Numbered from the stretch's first letter, positions 27,945 through 36,691 are shown. The stretch: DNA of 63,382 nucleotides from Martelella alba (GCF_005217455.1 NZ_SZPQ01000032.1:1-63382), one strand, 5' to 3'. Notes: generated from the sequence alone by a model not told the origin. Numbers and translations are program-made.

Positions 27945-29264
27945 TTAAGCGATCACCATGTTGAGTAGCAGGCAACCCACCAGGCCGCAGACCGAGATAA
28001 TGGTTTCCAGCACCGACCAAGAGCGCAGGGTTTCCACGATGGTCAGGTTGAAATATTCCTTGAACAGCCAGAAACCCGGGTCATTGACATGGGAAAAAAT
28101 CACGCTGCCGGAGCCGACGGCGATCACCATCAATTCCGGACTGGCGCCCGTCGTCGCCACCAACGGCGCGGCGATACCGCCGGCGGTAATGGCCGCCACC
28201 GTGGCGGAACCCAAGGCGATACGCAAAATGGCGGCGATAAGCCAGGCCATGAGCAATGGCGAGAATGCGCTGCCCTTCATTAAGTCGGCAATATAGTTAC
28301 CGACGCCGCTGTCCACCAAAACCTGCTTGAACGCGCCGCCGCCACCGATGATCAGCAGAATCATGGCGATGATTTTCACGGCGTCGCCGATGCTGTTCAT
28401 CACTTGATCCACGCTACGGCCGCGATTGATGCCGAAAGTGAAGATGGCGATCAGTACCGAGATCAGGGTCGCCATGACGGGGTCGCCGAGAAAGTCGGCA
28501 TAGACCCGAAACGGGTGGCCGGCCGGCAGGAGCATTTCGGCGAGCGCGCGCAGCGCCATCAGTATCACCGGAACCAGCGATGTCCAGACGCTGACGGCGA
28601 AGCTGGGCATTTCCGCTTCGGTGAAAATCTTGGGGTTGTACAAACCTTCCGGCACCGGCTTGTCAATATCGCGCAGGAAACGGCTGTAAACCGGACCGGC
28701 CAGGATAACGGTGGGGATACCGAGAATCGCGCCGTACAACAGGGTTCTCCCCATATCGGCATGGAAGATGGTGGCGATGGCCGTCGGCCCGGGATGGGGC
28801 GGCAGGAATCCGTGGGTCACCGATAATGCCGCCGCCATGGGCACGCCGACGTACAACAGCGGAATGCCCGCGGTCGCGGCAATGCTGAACACCAGCGGGA
28901 TCATCAGCACGAAGCCGATTTCATAGAACAGGGCAAAACCGACGATAAAACCGGTCAGGACCACGGCCCATTGGACTTTGTCCTTGCCGAATTTTTCAAT
29001 CAGGGTGGTGGCTATTCGCTGTGCACCGCCGCAATCCGCCAGTAATTTGCCCAGCATGGCGCCAAAACCGATGATAAGCGCCAGGCTACCCAGGGTCCCG
29101 CCAACACCGTTTTTGATGGAATCCAATACCTTGCCCACTGGCATTCCCTCAAGGACGCCAACCAACAGCGCAACCAGGATCAAGGCGATAAATCCATTCA
29201 GTTTAAAGCGAATCATCAGGAGCAGCAGCAAGGCTACGCCGATGGCTACGATAAAAAGCGGCAT
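27945..29264 (-). CDS. gntT: High-affinity gluconate permease (GntP family)
   Basis: GntT is a gluconate:H+ symporter with about 12-14 hydrophobic segments in the inner membrane. It aligns end to end with E. coli GntT: VGGTLGSLALIIGFGAMLGK, HGFLPPHPGPTAIATIF, SATVAAITAGGIAAP and SGSVIFSHVNDPGFWLFKEY. The start is ATG 29264 with AGAGGA 6 nt upstream; the ORF extends 10 codons further without homology. It has 439 residues (E. coli 438). It is separated from gntR by 322 bp holding a long palindromic operator, so GntR control is very likely. No gluconokinase gene (gntK) is present in the window, though in E. coli it lies beside gntR. Confidence 0.95.
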   Translation of the reverse strand: MPLFIVAIGVALLLLLMIRFKLNGFIALILVALLVGVLEGMPVGKVLDSIKNGVGGTLGSLALIIGFGAMLGKLLADCGGAQRIATTLIEKFGKDKVQWAVVLTGFIVGFALFYEIGFVLMIPLVFSIAATAGIPLLYVGVPMAAALSVTHGFLPPHPGPTAIATIFHADMGRTLLYGAILGIPTVILAGPVYSRFLRDIDKPVPEGLYNPKIFTEAEMPSFAVSVWTSLVPVILMALRALAEMLLPAGHPFRVYADFLGDPVMATLISVLIAIFTFGINRGRSVDQVMNSIGDAVKIIAMILLIIGGGGAFKQVLVDSGVGNYIADLMKGSAFSPLLMAWLIAAILRIALGSATVAAITAGGIAAPLVATTGASPELMVIAVGSGSVIFSHVNDPGFWLFKEYFNLTIVETLRSWSVLETIISVCGLVGCLLLNMVIA

Positions 29265-29397
29265 AAAAAATCCTCTATGGCATTTTATTTTCACGGTCGG
29301 GACGAGTACAGGCCAGGCCGTGAGTCGTTATGCAGTCGGGTTAGTGATGTGCGGGCTAAGGAGATTTCCCAACCAACCGTTTGAGCATAGTGGGCAT

Positions 29398-29435
29398 CAC
29401 GATGTTACCGGTATCATGATACCGGTAACATCGTG
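29398..29435. promoter_or_regulatory. 38-bp perfect palindrome: double GntR operator for gntT
   Basis: The sequence is a perfect inverted repeat of 19 + 19 bp: CACGATGTTACCGGTATCA and its complement. It contains two back-to-back copies of the E. coli GntR operator type (consensus ATGTTACCGATAACAT): ATGTTACCGGTATCAT at 29402-29417 and ATGATACCGGTAACAT at 29416-29431, overlapping by 2 bp. It lies about 135 bp upstream of the gntT start and 150 bp beyond the gntR stop. Confidence 0.8.
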
Positions 29436-29586
29436 CCTTGCGGAATCGGTTATGGCGATAAAATTAGCGTTTTGAGAGGTAGATCATAAATTCAGCGGCA
29501 AAAGCGACGGGAAACCGATGGAATGGGCAACGCAAAGTTATCCCGGCCCGGTCCCGTGGCTGGGGTGAGATAATATAGCCTGGAAA

Positions 29587-30582
29587 TCAGATACTTTCGC
29601 CGGCCAGCAGGGTAAACCCCAGATCGATTTTCTCCGGGTCGACACTTTCGCCCCGCAACCGAGCCAGCAGTTTCTCGGCGCCAAGCCGCCCCATTTCCTC
29701 GCGCGGCGTCAGCACGCTGGCCAATCTGGGGCGCATCACCTGCCCGACATCATGGCCGTGGAAACCGGCGATGGCAATATCCTGCGGAATGCGCAAGCCC
29801 AGACGCTGGCATTCGAATACCGCGCCGATGGCCAGGTCGTCATTGGTGCAGATGACGCCGTCCATGTCCGGGTGTTCCCGCCGGGCCTGGCGCAACAAAT
29901 CCACCCCGGTGGAATAAGAAGAAGAATAAGCGAACATCACGCTGTGGGGGAGCAATCCTCGCTCACGCATCGCTTGCTCATAACCCTGCTGTTTGATCAA
30001 AGTCCGCTCATCTTGGCGGGCGCCGAAATAAACGATACGGCGATGGCCGCGATCCAGCATGAGCAGGGTCATTTGCCGCGCCGCGGCGAAATTGTCGAAC
30101 CCCACCGCGATATCCAGGCAAGGCGAGACGCTATCCATGATTTCCACCACCGGAATACCCGCCACCTCGATCATTTTCAGGGTACGCGGCGTATGATGGC
30201 GTTCAGCCAGAATCAACCCGTCAATGTTATAAGACAACAGAGACGTCAGCCGCAATTCCTCGGTTTCCGGCTGATAGCCGTAGTGAGCGAGCATGGTCTG
30301 GTAGCCGTTGGCGTCAGTGACGGTTTCAATGCCGCGCAGCACTTCAGCGAAAACCTGATTGGTCAGGGAAGGCAGTAACACGCCGATGGCCCGGCTGGTG
30401 GCGTTGGAAAGAATATCCGGCGCACGATTGGGAATATAACCCAGTTCTTCCAACGCCTCGGCGATTTTGCATTGCAATGCTTCAGAAACCAGCGTCGGAT
30501 TACGCAGATAACGGCTGACGGTCATTTTGGTGACACCGACTTTATCCGCAACGTCTTGAAGACCGGGCCTTTTCTTCTTCAT
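29587..30582 (-). CDS. gntR: Gluconate operon repressor GntR (LacI family)
   Basis: GntR represses gluconate uptake and Entner-Doudoroff genes and is released by gluconate. The 331 residues from ATG 30582 (MKKKRPGLQDVADKVGVTKM) match E. coli GntR along the whole length; a TTG two codons earlier is the alternative. The LacI-type helix-turn-helix is LQDVADKVGVTKMTVSRYLR, the hinge is NRAPDILSNATSRAIGVLLP, and the effector domain includes AVGFDNFAAARQM and CTNDDLAIGAVFECQRLGL. It is followed by gntT in the same direction. In E. coli gntK/gntU follow instead and yhhW lies upstream; here pldB is upstream. Confidence 0.96.
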   Translation of the reverse strand: MKKKRPGLQDVADKVGVTKMTVSRYLRNPTLVSEALQCKIAEALEELGYIPNRAPDILSNATSRAIGVLLPSLTNQVFAEVLRGIETVTDANGYQTMLAHYGYQPETEELRLTSLLSYNIDGLILAERHHTPRTLKMIEVAGIPVVEIMDSVSPCLDIAVGFDNFAAARQMTLLMLDRGHRRIVYFGARQDERTLIKQQGYEQAMRERGLLPHSVMFAYSSSYSTGVDLLRQARREHPDMDGVICTNDDLAIGAVFECQRLGLRIPQDIAIAGFHGHDVGQVMRPRLASVLTPREEMGRLGAEKLLARLRGESVDPEKIDLGFTLLAGESI

Positions 30583-30804
30583 TGGCAATACTGTCGTTTT
30601 CGTGGTGGAAGGGCGCAGTTTAACAAATAAATGCCGGAACGAGTATGTTTATGTCACAACCAGCGCTAACTATGTCACAATAGTCTTGCGCGTCAGCCGG
30701 CATGGAAAAGACCGCATCGCCCGCCTTCAAAGGCATGGCGGCGGCAACTCTTGGCTATGCCGGTTTTCATCGATTTTAGCGCGCTATGCCGAGGGCAATG
30801 TGAC

Positions 30805-31800
30805 GTGTTATCGAAGCACAAGCAAAGCTGGTTAATCCGTGAGCGGCACTTTGCCGCATTTTCCACCGGTCCGTTGCTGAATTTCTGGCATCGGCGCGAA
30901 GAGGGCGAATTCATCGGCGCGCAAGACCTGCCTATTCGTTTCGTTCGTCTCCGTTCGCCCCGGCACCGCCATGTGGTGGTCATCAGTACCGGACGCATCG
31001 AAAGCTATGTGAAGTATCCTGAAGTCGCCTATGATTTGTTCCATTGCGGCTATGATGTGATGATCATCGACCATCGCGGCCAGGGCCGCTCCGGGCGCCT
31101 GCTGTCAGACGTCCACCGCGGCCATGTTCTGCGTTTTGCCGATTATGTCAGCGATTTTACTGAATTTTGGCGAAGGTATGTCGCCGACCGCGGCTATCGC
31201 CGGTGTTTCGCGCTCGCCCATTCCATGGGCGGGGCGATTCTGGCGTTATTTCTGGCCGCGCAGCCGGATGCCTGCGATGCTGCGGCGCTGTGTGCGCCTA
31301 TGTTCGGAATCCGTCTGCCGATGCCGCACTGGCTGGCCTGGCGCATTCTAGAGTGGGCCGAGCGTAGGCCCGACATGCGCGACTATTATGCCGTCGGCAC
31401 CGGGCAATGGCGGCCGACGCCCTTTATGCTCAATGTACTGACTCATAGCCCACAGCGTTATCGACGCAGTTTGCGGTTTTACGCCGACGAGCCGGGGCTT
31501 CGGATCGGCGGTCCGACCTATCACTGGGTCAGGGAGGGCATTCTGGCCGGTAATGACATTCTGGCCAAGGCCGCCGCCATCACCACGCCGTTGATGCTGT
31601 TGCAGGCCGGCGAGGAAAAAATCGTCGATAATCGCCGCCATGAGGCGTTTTGCCAGGCCATGGCCGCCGCCGGCCATCCTTGCGAAGCAAACAATCCCGT
31701 CAGGATCGAAGGGGCCAGACATGAGATACTGTTTGAAACCGATATCCTGCGCGCCCAGGCGTTGAACGGCATTATCGATTTTTTCGAGCGACACCATTAA
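30805..31800 (+). CDS. pldB: Lysophospholipase L2
   Basis: PldB is an alpha/beta-hydrolase of the inner membrane that degrades lysophospholipids. IIDHRGQGRSGRLL and the nucleophile elbow AHSMGGAI are clear. The late GARHEILFETDILR gives the catalytic His, and RIESYVKYPEVAYDLFHCGYDV is family-specific. The start is uncertain. GTG 30805 (before LSKHKQSW) has GAGGG about 9 nt upstream and gives 331 residues, close to the E. coli form. ATG 30757 or TTG 30751 would add 16-18 residues without a ribosome site. The gene lies head to head with gntR (222 bp) and is followed by yigL as in E. coli. Confidence 0.92.
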   Translation: MLSKHKQSWLIRERHFAAFSTGPLLNFWHRREEGEFIGAQDLPIRFVRLRSPRHRHVVVISTGRIESYVKYPEVAYDLFHCGYDVMIIDHRGQGRSGRLLSDVHRGHVLRFADYVSDFTEFWRRYVADRGYRRCFALAHSMGGAILALFLAAQPDACDAAALCAPMFGIRLPMPHWLAWRILEWAERRPDMRDYYAVGTGQWRPTPFMLNVLTHSPQRYRRSLRFYADEPGLRIGGPTYHWVREGILAGNDILAKAAAITTPLMLLQAGEEKIVDNRRHEAFCQAMAAAGHPCEANNPVRIEGARHEILFETDILRAQALNGIIDFFERHH

Positions 31801-31849
31801 TCACGGCGGCACCCGTGCCGCTGCCCATATCAGAGGTTTAAGAACAACT

Positions 31850-32647
31850 ATGTTTCATGTCGTTGTGTCCGATCTGGATGGTACCCTGCTGGCGCCGGAC
31901 CATACTTTGACGCCCTATACCAAGGAAACGCTTCAGTTATTGACCGCCCGCGATATCCATTTCGTTTTCGCCACCGGTCGGCATCATATCGATGTTTCAC
32001 AAATTCGTGACGGGCTCGGCATCAGCGCATTTATGATCACCTCCAACGGCGCGCGGGTGCATAATCCCGATGGCGACATGATTTCCGCCCATGATCTCGA
32101 CCAAGACATCGCCGGCGAGTTGTTCAGACTGGTTCACGACGACCCGGGAATCCTGACTAATGTCTATCGCCGCGATGATTGGTACATGAACCGCAACCGG
32201 CTCGATCAGCAAGACTTTTTTCGCGAATCCAATTTTAATTACCGATTATTCGAACCCGGTCAATTGCCCACTGACGGCATCTGCAAGGTGTATTACACCA
32301 GCGATGACCATGAACGGCTTCTGGCGCTGGAAGAAACCCTCAATGCCCGCTGGGGGGATCGCATCAATGTCAGCTTTTCCCTGCCGGTCTGTCTGGAAGT
32401 GATGGCCGGCGGCGTATCGAAAGGCCGCGCCTTGGCGGAGGTTGTCAAGACGCTGGGTTATACTTTGCAGGACTGCGTTTCGTTCGGCGACGGCATGAAT
32501 GACAAGGAGATGCTGGCCATGTCGGGCAAAGGCTTTTTGATGGGCAACGCCCACCAGCGGTTAAAGGAACTTTTGCCCGAACTGGATGTGATCGGCACCA
32601 ATGGCGAGGAGGCGGTACCGCGCTGGCTGCGTAAAATGTACCTTTAG
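31850..32647 (+). CDS. yigL: YigL, HAD-family sugar/pyridoxal phosphatase
   Basis: This is a Cof-type HAD phosphatase (class IIB cap) of 265 residues. Motif I is SDLDGTLL (Asp8 nucleophile, Asp10), motif II SNGA, motif III VSKGRALAEV (Lys) and motif IV FGDGMNDKEML. E. coli YigL dephosphorylates hexose phosphates and pyridoxal phosphate and is a SgrS target that relieves sugar-phosphate stress. The gene is 49 bp after pldB; in E. coli the pair shares a transcript whose processing matters for SgrS activation. The next feature downstream is the RyhB gene, not yigM/metR as in E. coli. Confidence 0.94.
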   Translation: MFHVVVSDLDGTLLAPDHTLTPYTKETLQLLTARDIHFVFATGRHHIDVSQIRDGLGISAFMITSNGARVHNPDGDMISAHDLDQDIAGELFRLVHDDPGILTNVYRRDDWYMNRNRLDQQDFFRESNFNYRLFEPGQLPTDGICKVYYTSDDHERLLALEETLNARWGDRINVSFSLPVCLEVMAGGVSKGRALAEVVKTLGYTLQDCVSFGDGMNDKEMLAMSGKGFLMGNAHQRLKELLPELDVIGTNGEEAVPRWLRKMYL

Positions 32648-32703
32648 GCGCGGTGGTTTACGGGACAAGGGCGGATGGGGCGATGTCCGCAACAAAAAAC
32701 GCT

Positions 32704-32733
32704 TTGCAAGTGCGAATGATAATGATTATTATC
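32704..32733 (+). promoter_or_regulatory. RyhB promoter with overlapping Fur box
   Basis: The -35 is TTGCAA (32704-32709), then a 17-bp spacer and -10 TATTAT (32727-32732). TGATAATGATTATTA (32717-32731) fits the 7-1-7 Fur consensus and covers the spacer and -10. E. coli ryhB has the same layout. Fe-Fur should block transcription in iron-replete cells. Confidence 0.88.
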
Positions 32734-32738
32734 TCACT

Positions 32739-32843
32739 GCGTTCCGGGTATCTTCCTTGTTATTTCAGGGTAGCCGAGAAAGCACGACATTGCTCACATT
32801 GCTTCCAGTATGACTTGAGCCGGCTTGGGTGCCGGCTTTTTTT
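32739..32843 (+). ncRNA. ryhB: RyhB, iron-responsive small RNA
   Basis: This is an RNA of about 105 nt. The stretch GAAAGCACGACATTGCTCAC followed by ATTGCTTCCAGTATGACTT (32778-32816) is nearly identical to the core of E. coli RyhB, which pairs with sdhC, sodB, iscS and other iron-protein mRNAs with Hfq. The 5' stem region differs from E. coli. A Fur box/promoter lies directly upstream and a Rho-independent terminator (AGCCGGC/GCCGGCT plus eight T) closes it. In E. coli RyhB sits upstream of yhhX near yhhW-gntR; here yhhW also lies downstream in the same direction, with a chemoreceptor gene (on the opposite strand) in place of yhhX. The transcription start at 32739 is inferred. Confidence 0.92.
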
Positions 32844-32844
32844 T
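32818..32844 (+). terminator. RyhB Rho-independent terminator
   Basis: AGCCGGC (32818-32824), a six-base loop TTGGGT and GCCGGCT (32831-32837), with T at 32837-32844. The stem may also act on the convergent chemoreceptor transcript, which ends 10 bp away. Confidence 0.9.
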
Positions 32845-32853
32845 GCGCGCCGG

Positions 32854-34536
32854 TCATTTGGCGGCGTCCCGGTTATCCGCCAAAAGCCAGTCCGACGTAA
32901 TATCGCTTGGCTGCGGCGCCGCGTCTGTTTGCGCCGGCGCAACGGCGGGCGGCGGAGATTGATGCGTCAGCAGGGCCTCGGTCAAAGACGCCGACGTCAG
33001 TTTAAAGGATTTTACGATTTGTGTTAGCGATGCCGCCTGGTCTTGAAGGGAAAGTGCCGCTGACGCCGCTTCCTCCACCAGCGCCGCGTTCTGCTGGGTG
33101 GTCCCGTCTATCTGACCCACCGCCAGATTGATCTGATGAATGCCGTCGCTTTGCTCGCCACTGGCCTGAGCGATTTCATTAATGATTTCAGTGACATTAT
33201 GTACGTGGTCGACCATGTCTTTCATTGAGATACCCGCTTCTTCCACAAGTTTCATACCGTCATGAATCTGACCGACCGAAGTATCGATCAGTTGTTTGAT
33301 TTCCTTCGCCGCGGTGGCGCTGCGTTGCGCCAGCGCCCTGACCTCGCCGGCCACCACGGCGAAACCGCGCCCGTTTTCGCCGGCGCGGGCAGCCTCCACG
33401 GCGGCATTCAGGGCGAGGATATTGGTTTGGAAAGCGATGCCGTCTATCACGCCGATGATTTCCGACATCTGTTCCGAAGAAGAGCGAATGCTGCGCATTC
33501 GATGGGTAACCTGTTCCATCAGCTCGCCGTTATGCTGCACAATGCCGGAAGCCTGGGAGGACAATTTGGTCGCCTCGGTGGTATTGGCCGCCGTATTTTT
33601 GATCGTGGCCGTCAGTTGTTCCAGCGAGGCGGCGGTTTCTTCAATGGAGGCGGCCTGCTCCTCGGTGCGCGAAGAGAGATCCTGGTTGCCGACCGCAATT
33701 TGCGATGTCGCGGCGGCAATGGCTTCCGCGCCATCGCGCACCCGTCTTACGATACGGTGCAAATTGCCGTTCATTTCATTCAGCGCTTTAAGCAACCGGC
33801 CGGTTTCATCGGCGGCGGCCGTTTGCGTCTGGCTGGTTAAATCGCCTTCGGCCACTCTTGCAGCCACTCCCACCGCCTGTCGCAACGGACGGGTGATACT
33901 TAACGTGATGCGCCAGGCGATCGCCATGCCGATGGCCAGGCTACCGGCGATAAGGGCGGAAAGCACAATACGTATCCAATGGAAGTCTGCCGTCACCCGG
34001 GATTGGGAATCGACCATCTTACCGTTCTGAAGGTCGATAAACTTCCGGACACCGGCGCGATATTGGGCGATGATGGGCAGGGTGATATCCATAAACTCAT
34101 GCATCGCCGCGGCCTTGTCGCCATTTTGGATAGCCTGCTCAAAGCGTTGATCAGAGGCGATAAACCGATGCCGGACATCGCCGAGATCCTTGAGCGCCTG
34201 GATTGAGCGCGGGTCCGTCACCCCTTGCGCCATGGATTGATATTGACCGCCTATCGCCGTCCGCATGGCCGCGATACGGGCGGCTTGCTGCCGGACATCG
34301 GTTGTCTCGACGGAAAGGAGAAGGGACTGCTGGGCGATAACCATCTGGTTAAAGGCATCGACGATGCCGTTCGCGCTCACAGTGATCGGATAATCCACTG
34401 AAACGACGCGAATAATATTTTGGTTGAACTTGGCCAGATTGATGACGGATATCACGCCGCAAAGCAGAATCAAGATGAGCAATGAGGCAAAACCCATTGT
34501 CAATCTCGGTCCGATTTTCATATCAGCAAGCTTCAT
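32854..34536 (-). CDS. Methyl-accepting chemotaxis protein
   Basis: This inner-membrane chemoreceptor has 560 residues. The start is ATG 34536 (MKLADMKIGPRLTMGFASLL), with AGGAG 6 nt upstream; a longer ORF to 34710 is not family-like. Order: TM1 at about 12-32; a periplasmic four-helix-bundle domain to about 185 (VDYPITVSANGIVDAFNQM); TM2 near 190-212; HAMP (ITRPLRQAVGVAARVAEGDL); a methylation helix region rich in Ala/Glu/Gln; and the highly conserved signalling tip GIAFQTNILALNAAVEAARA. There is no NWETF-type pentapeptide at the C-terminus (it ends DNRDAAK), so CheR/CheB tethering may be absent. The ligand is unknown. It occupies the position of yhhX. Confidence 0.93.
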   Translation of the reverse strand: MKLADMKIGPRLTMGFASLLILILLCGVISVINLAKFNQNIIRVVSVDYPITVSANGIVDAFNQMVIAQQSLLLSVETTDVRQQAARIAAMRTAIGGQYQSMAQGVTDPRSIQALKDLGDVRHRFIASDQRFEQAIQNGDKAAAMHEFMDITLPIIAQYRAGVRKFIDLQNGKMVDSQSRVTADFHWIRIVLSALIAGSLAIGMAIAWRITLSITRPLRQAVGVAARVAEGDLTSQTQTAAADETGRLLKALNEMNGNLHRIVRRVRDGAEAIAAATSQIAVGNQDLSSRTEEQAASIEETAASLEQLTATIKNTAANTTEATKLSSQASGIVQHNGELMEQVTHRMRSIRSSSEQMSEIIGVIDGIAFQTNILALNAAVEAARAGENGRGFAVVAGEVRALAQRSATAAKEIKQLIDTSVGQIHDGMKLVEEAGISMKDMVDHVHNVTEIINEIAQASGEQSDGIHQINLAVGQIDGTTQQNAALVEEAASAALSLQDQAASLTQIVKSFKLTSASLTEALLTHQSPPPAVAPAQTDAAPQPSDITSDWLLADNRDAAK

Positions 34537-34960
34537 AATTAACTCCTGAGTCACTGCTGCTTTTTCCTGCCTCCAAGCGATAAGCACTGTCAGGAGGGGG
34601 AAGTGTGTTCCAAACGCCGAATGAAATCTTGTTTCGGTACCCTGCTTACTTATCGGAAGCGTCAGACACTTCTTTACCCTTTTGATCGGTATAAACTTTC
34701 TTTTATTCATTTATGATAGTTAATACCTATCATAGATTGCGAGATTGATCGATCATAGTTATATGATTGTGAAAACTGTTCACACTTTTCGTGGCCCTGA
34801 GCGGTAACGTTGTACTGTTGAGACATTTCCTACATTGGCAAAAAGGCTGAAAGTCCCCGGTAAAATTATTCAATTTTTTTGAATTTAGCGGTGAGATTTT
34901 TAAGCTTTTATATTCTTATCGCTGGTTTAAACTGGAAAAAAACATTGAGGAGAATTGAAA
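34537..34960. other. 424-bp divergent gap between the chemoreceptor and yhhW
   Basis: The gap is AT-rich, with long A/T runs near 34680-34760 and 34860-34950. It must carry both promoters. I see no gene, RNA or clear operator; TGATAGTTAATACCTATCA (34713-34731) is a modest inverted repeat. Confidence 0.4.
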
Positions 34961-35656
34961 ATGATTTACCTACGCGCTGCGAACGATCGGGGACACGCCC
35001 AACATGGTTGGTTGGATAGTCGGCACACATTTTCGTTTGCCGACTATTATGATCCCGACTTCATGGGCTTTTCCGCGCTGCGGGTCATCAATGAAGACCG
35101 TATCGCCGAAGGGCAGGGGTTCGGCACCCATCCGCACAAAGATATGGAAATTCTGACCTATGTGCTGGAAGGCGCGGTCGAACATCAGGACAGCATGGGC
35201 AACAAGGCGCAAATCCAGGCCGGCGAATTCCAGATCATGAGTGCCGGTACCGGGATCACCCACTCGGAATATAATGCCCGCGCCGACCAGCCGTTGCATT
35301 TGTATCAAATCTGGATCATTCCGCAGCGGGCCGGGTTAACGCCCCGCTACGAGCAGCGCCGGTTTGACGCGCCGCAAGGGAGGCAATGGGTGCTGTCGCC
35401 GGACGCACGGGAAGGCTCGCTCAAGGTCTTTCAGGACATGACCCTCGCGCGCTGGGCCATCGGCGCCGATCAGCAGGAAACGCTGTCCATTGATCCGGGT
35501 CGCCGCGTATGGATTCAGGTGGTGCGGGGCCGGCTGGATATCGGCGGTCGGCCGGTGGGCGCCGGCGACGCGCTGGCGGTCTGGGATGAAGACGCCCTGA
35601 TGGTCAAGGCCGGTGAAGACAGCGAACTGCTGGTGTTTGATTTGCCGCCGGCATGA
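34961..35656 (+). CDS. yhhW: YhhW, pirin-family quercetin dioxygenase-like cupin
   Basis: This is a bicupin of about 231 residues, nearly collinear with E. coli YhhW, which cleaves quercetin in vitro; its physiological role is unclear. The metal ligands are in GFGTHPHKDMEILTYVLEG (two His) and GTGITHSEYNA (His, Glu). The start is ATG 34961 with GAGGAG 7-8 nt upstream; a TTG two codons earlier is disfavoured. In E. coli yhhW is next to gntR; here it is about 4.4 kb away, with pldB, yigL, ryhB and a chemoreceptor in between. Confidence 0.94.
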   Translation: MIYLRAANDRGHAQHGWLDSRHTFSFADYYDPDFMGFSALRVINEDRIAEGQGFGTHPHKDMEILTYVLEGAVEHQDSMGNKAQIQAGEFQIMSAGTGITHSEYNARADQPLHLYQIWIIPQRAGLTPRYEQRRFDAPQGRQWVLSPDAREGSLKVFQDMTLARWAIGADQQETLSIDPGRRVWIQVVRGRLDIGGRPVGAGDALAVWDEDALMVKAGEDSELLVFDLPPA

Positions 35657-35827
35657 CGTTCGTTGCGGCGGTCATTCGCGGGCAAAACGCGATGCCGCCG
35701 CCCAAACCGCCGTCGGCCGGTAACGTAAAAGCACGTTAACCGCAAACAGTCAAGGGATTCCGCCAAAACCAAATCGGCCAGCGAGAAGAAGGGGATTTCG
35801 TTGCACTCCCCGCTTTGATCGGCGGCA

Positions 35828-36691
35828 CTAGGCCGAACCAAAAGTCACGCTGGCCCGCACAAAACCATCAGGTACTCCAGGTTGCGGGTCGGGATGGGTG
35901 AAGGCAGCCTCAACGATTGTCGTTCCCGGGACCCGAGTGGAAAGTAACATCAAAAGCTGCCCCTGTGTATCGGTAAGATCAAAGTTATTCGGGAAATGAT
36001 AAGTGGTGCTGGAGGGAGCAAAACTATACCACATTCTGGCATTGGTTACGGGTACCATAATACCTTGATGTGGTCTCAGAAGCGTGAAGAGAATCTGATT
36101 TTCACTTACTCCATCGGCGGGAGCATTATCTTTTATCACCTCATAAAGTATTTCATAGGGTATCTCTCCAACAGGTAAAAACTCAAGTATGGTATTATTG
36201 TTAAGACCAGGGTTTCCTATTATCTCCGCAGTCACAAAGTTTTTTTCAATTGTTTTATTGGATAGCGTGAGAAGATATTTCCCGAATTGGTCAGTCCTCC
36301 CTGACGCCGCCGAGAGTATTGCGTTACCACTGGTTCTAAAATTTAGGAATATTCCCGGTATTTGCCGCCTGCTTGCATCATAAACGCTATAAATCATGCC
36401 ATTTCTCGTCAAACCATCAGCCGGCGCAAAGCTCCTCCACACGCCGCCAGAAATATCCATATCTGCTGTACTAACAGTGACAGACCGGCTACCTTGCCCA
36501 TTCTGGTCAGATATCGCGCTTCTGGATAATCCAGAACAGATAGGATCGCCGCATATTACCCGGCCGTCATGACTTAACTGCCCGGCTGAGCTATGGATAT
36601 CCATATTTCCATTTTTTGCATTTGATGCGGTAGTCAATGTCAGGTGTGACTGGCGAAAATGATCTTTTGTATTCAGCATCATATCTGTCAT
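35828..36691 (-). CDS. Orphan protein with two bacterial Ig-like (Big_1-type) repeats
   Basis: This 287-residue protein starts at ATG 36691 with AAGG about 8 nt upstream. Two related beta-rich segments are visible: about 85-165 (APADGLTRNGMIYSVYDASR ... FVTAEI) and about 190-275 (APADGVSENQILFTLLRPHQ ... TIVEAAF). Each starts with an APADG turn and ends with an alternating beta-strand, like invasin/intimin Ig-like group 1 repeats. There is no N-terminal signal peptide, membrane anchor or transport domain. It could be a cytosolic or phage-like structural protein, or a detached piece of an inverse autotransporter. Base composition is lower in GC than its neighbours, suggesting transfer. No function can be assigned. 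Confidence 0.7.
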   Translation of the reverse strand: MTDMMLNTKDHFRQSHLTLTTASNAKNGNMDIHSSAGQLSHDGRVICGDPICSGLSRSAISDQNGQGSRSVTVSTADMDISGGVWRSFAPADGLTRNGMIYSVYDASRRQIPGIFLNFRTSGNAILSAASGRTDQFGKYLLTLSNKTIEKNFVTAEIIGNPGLNNNTILEFLPVGEIPYEILYEVIKDNAPADGVSENQILFTLLRPHQGIMVPVTNARMWYSFAPSSTTYHFPNNFDLTDTQGQLLMLLSTRVPGTTIVEAAFTHPDPQPGVPDGFVRASVTFGSA

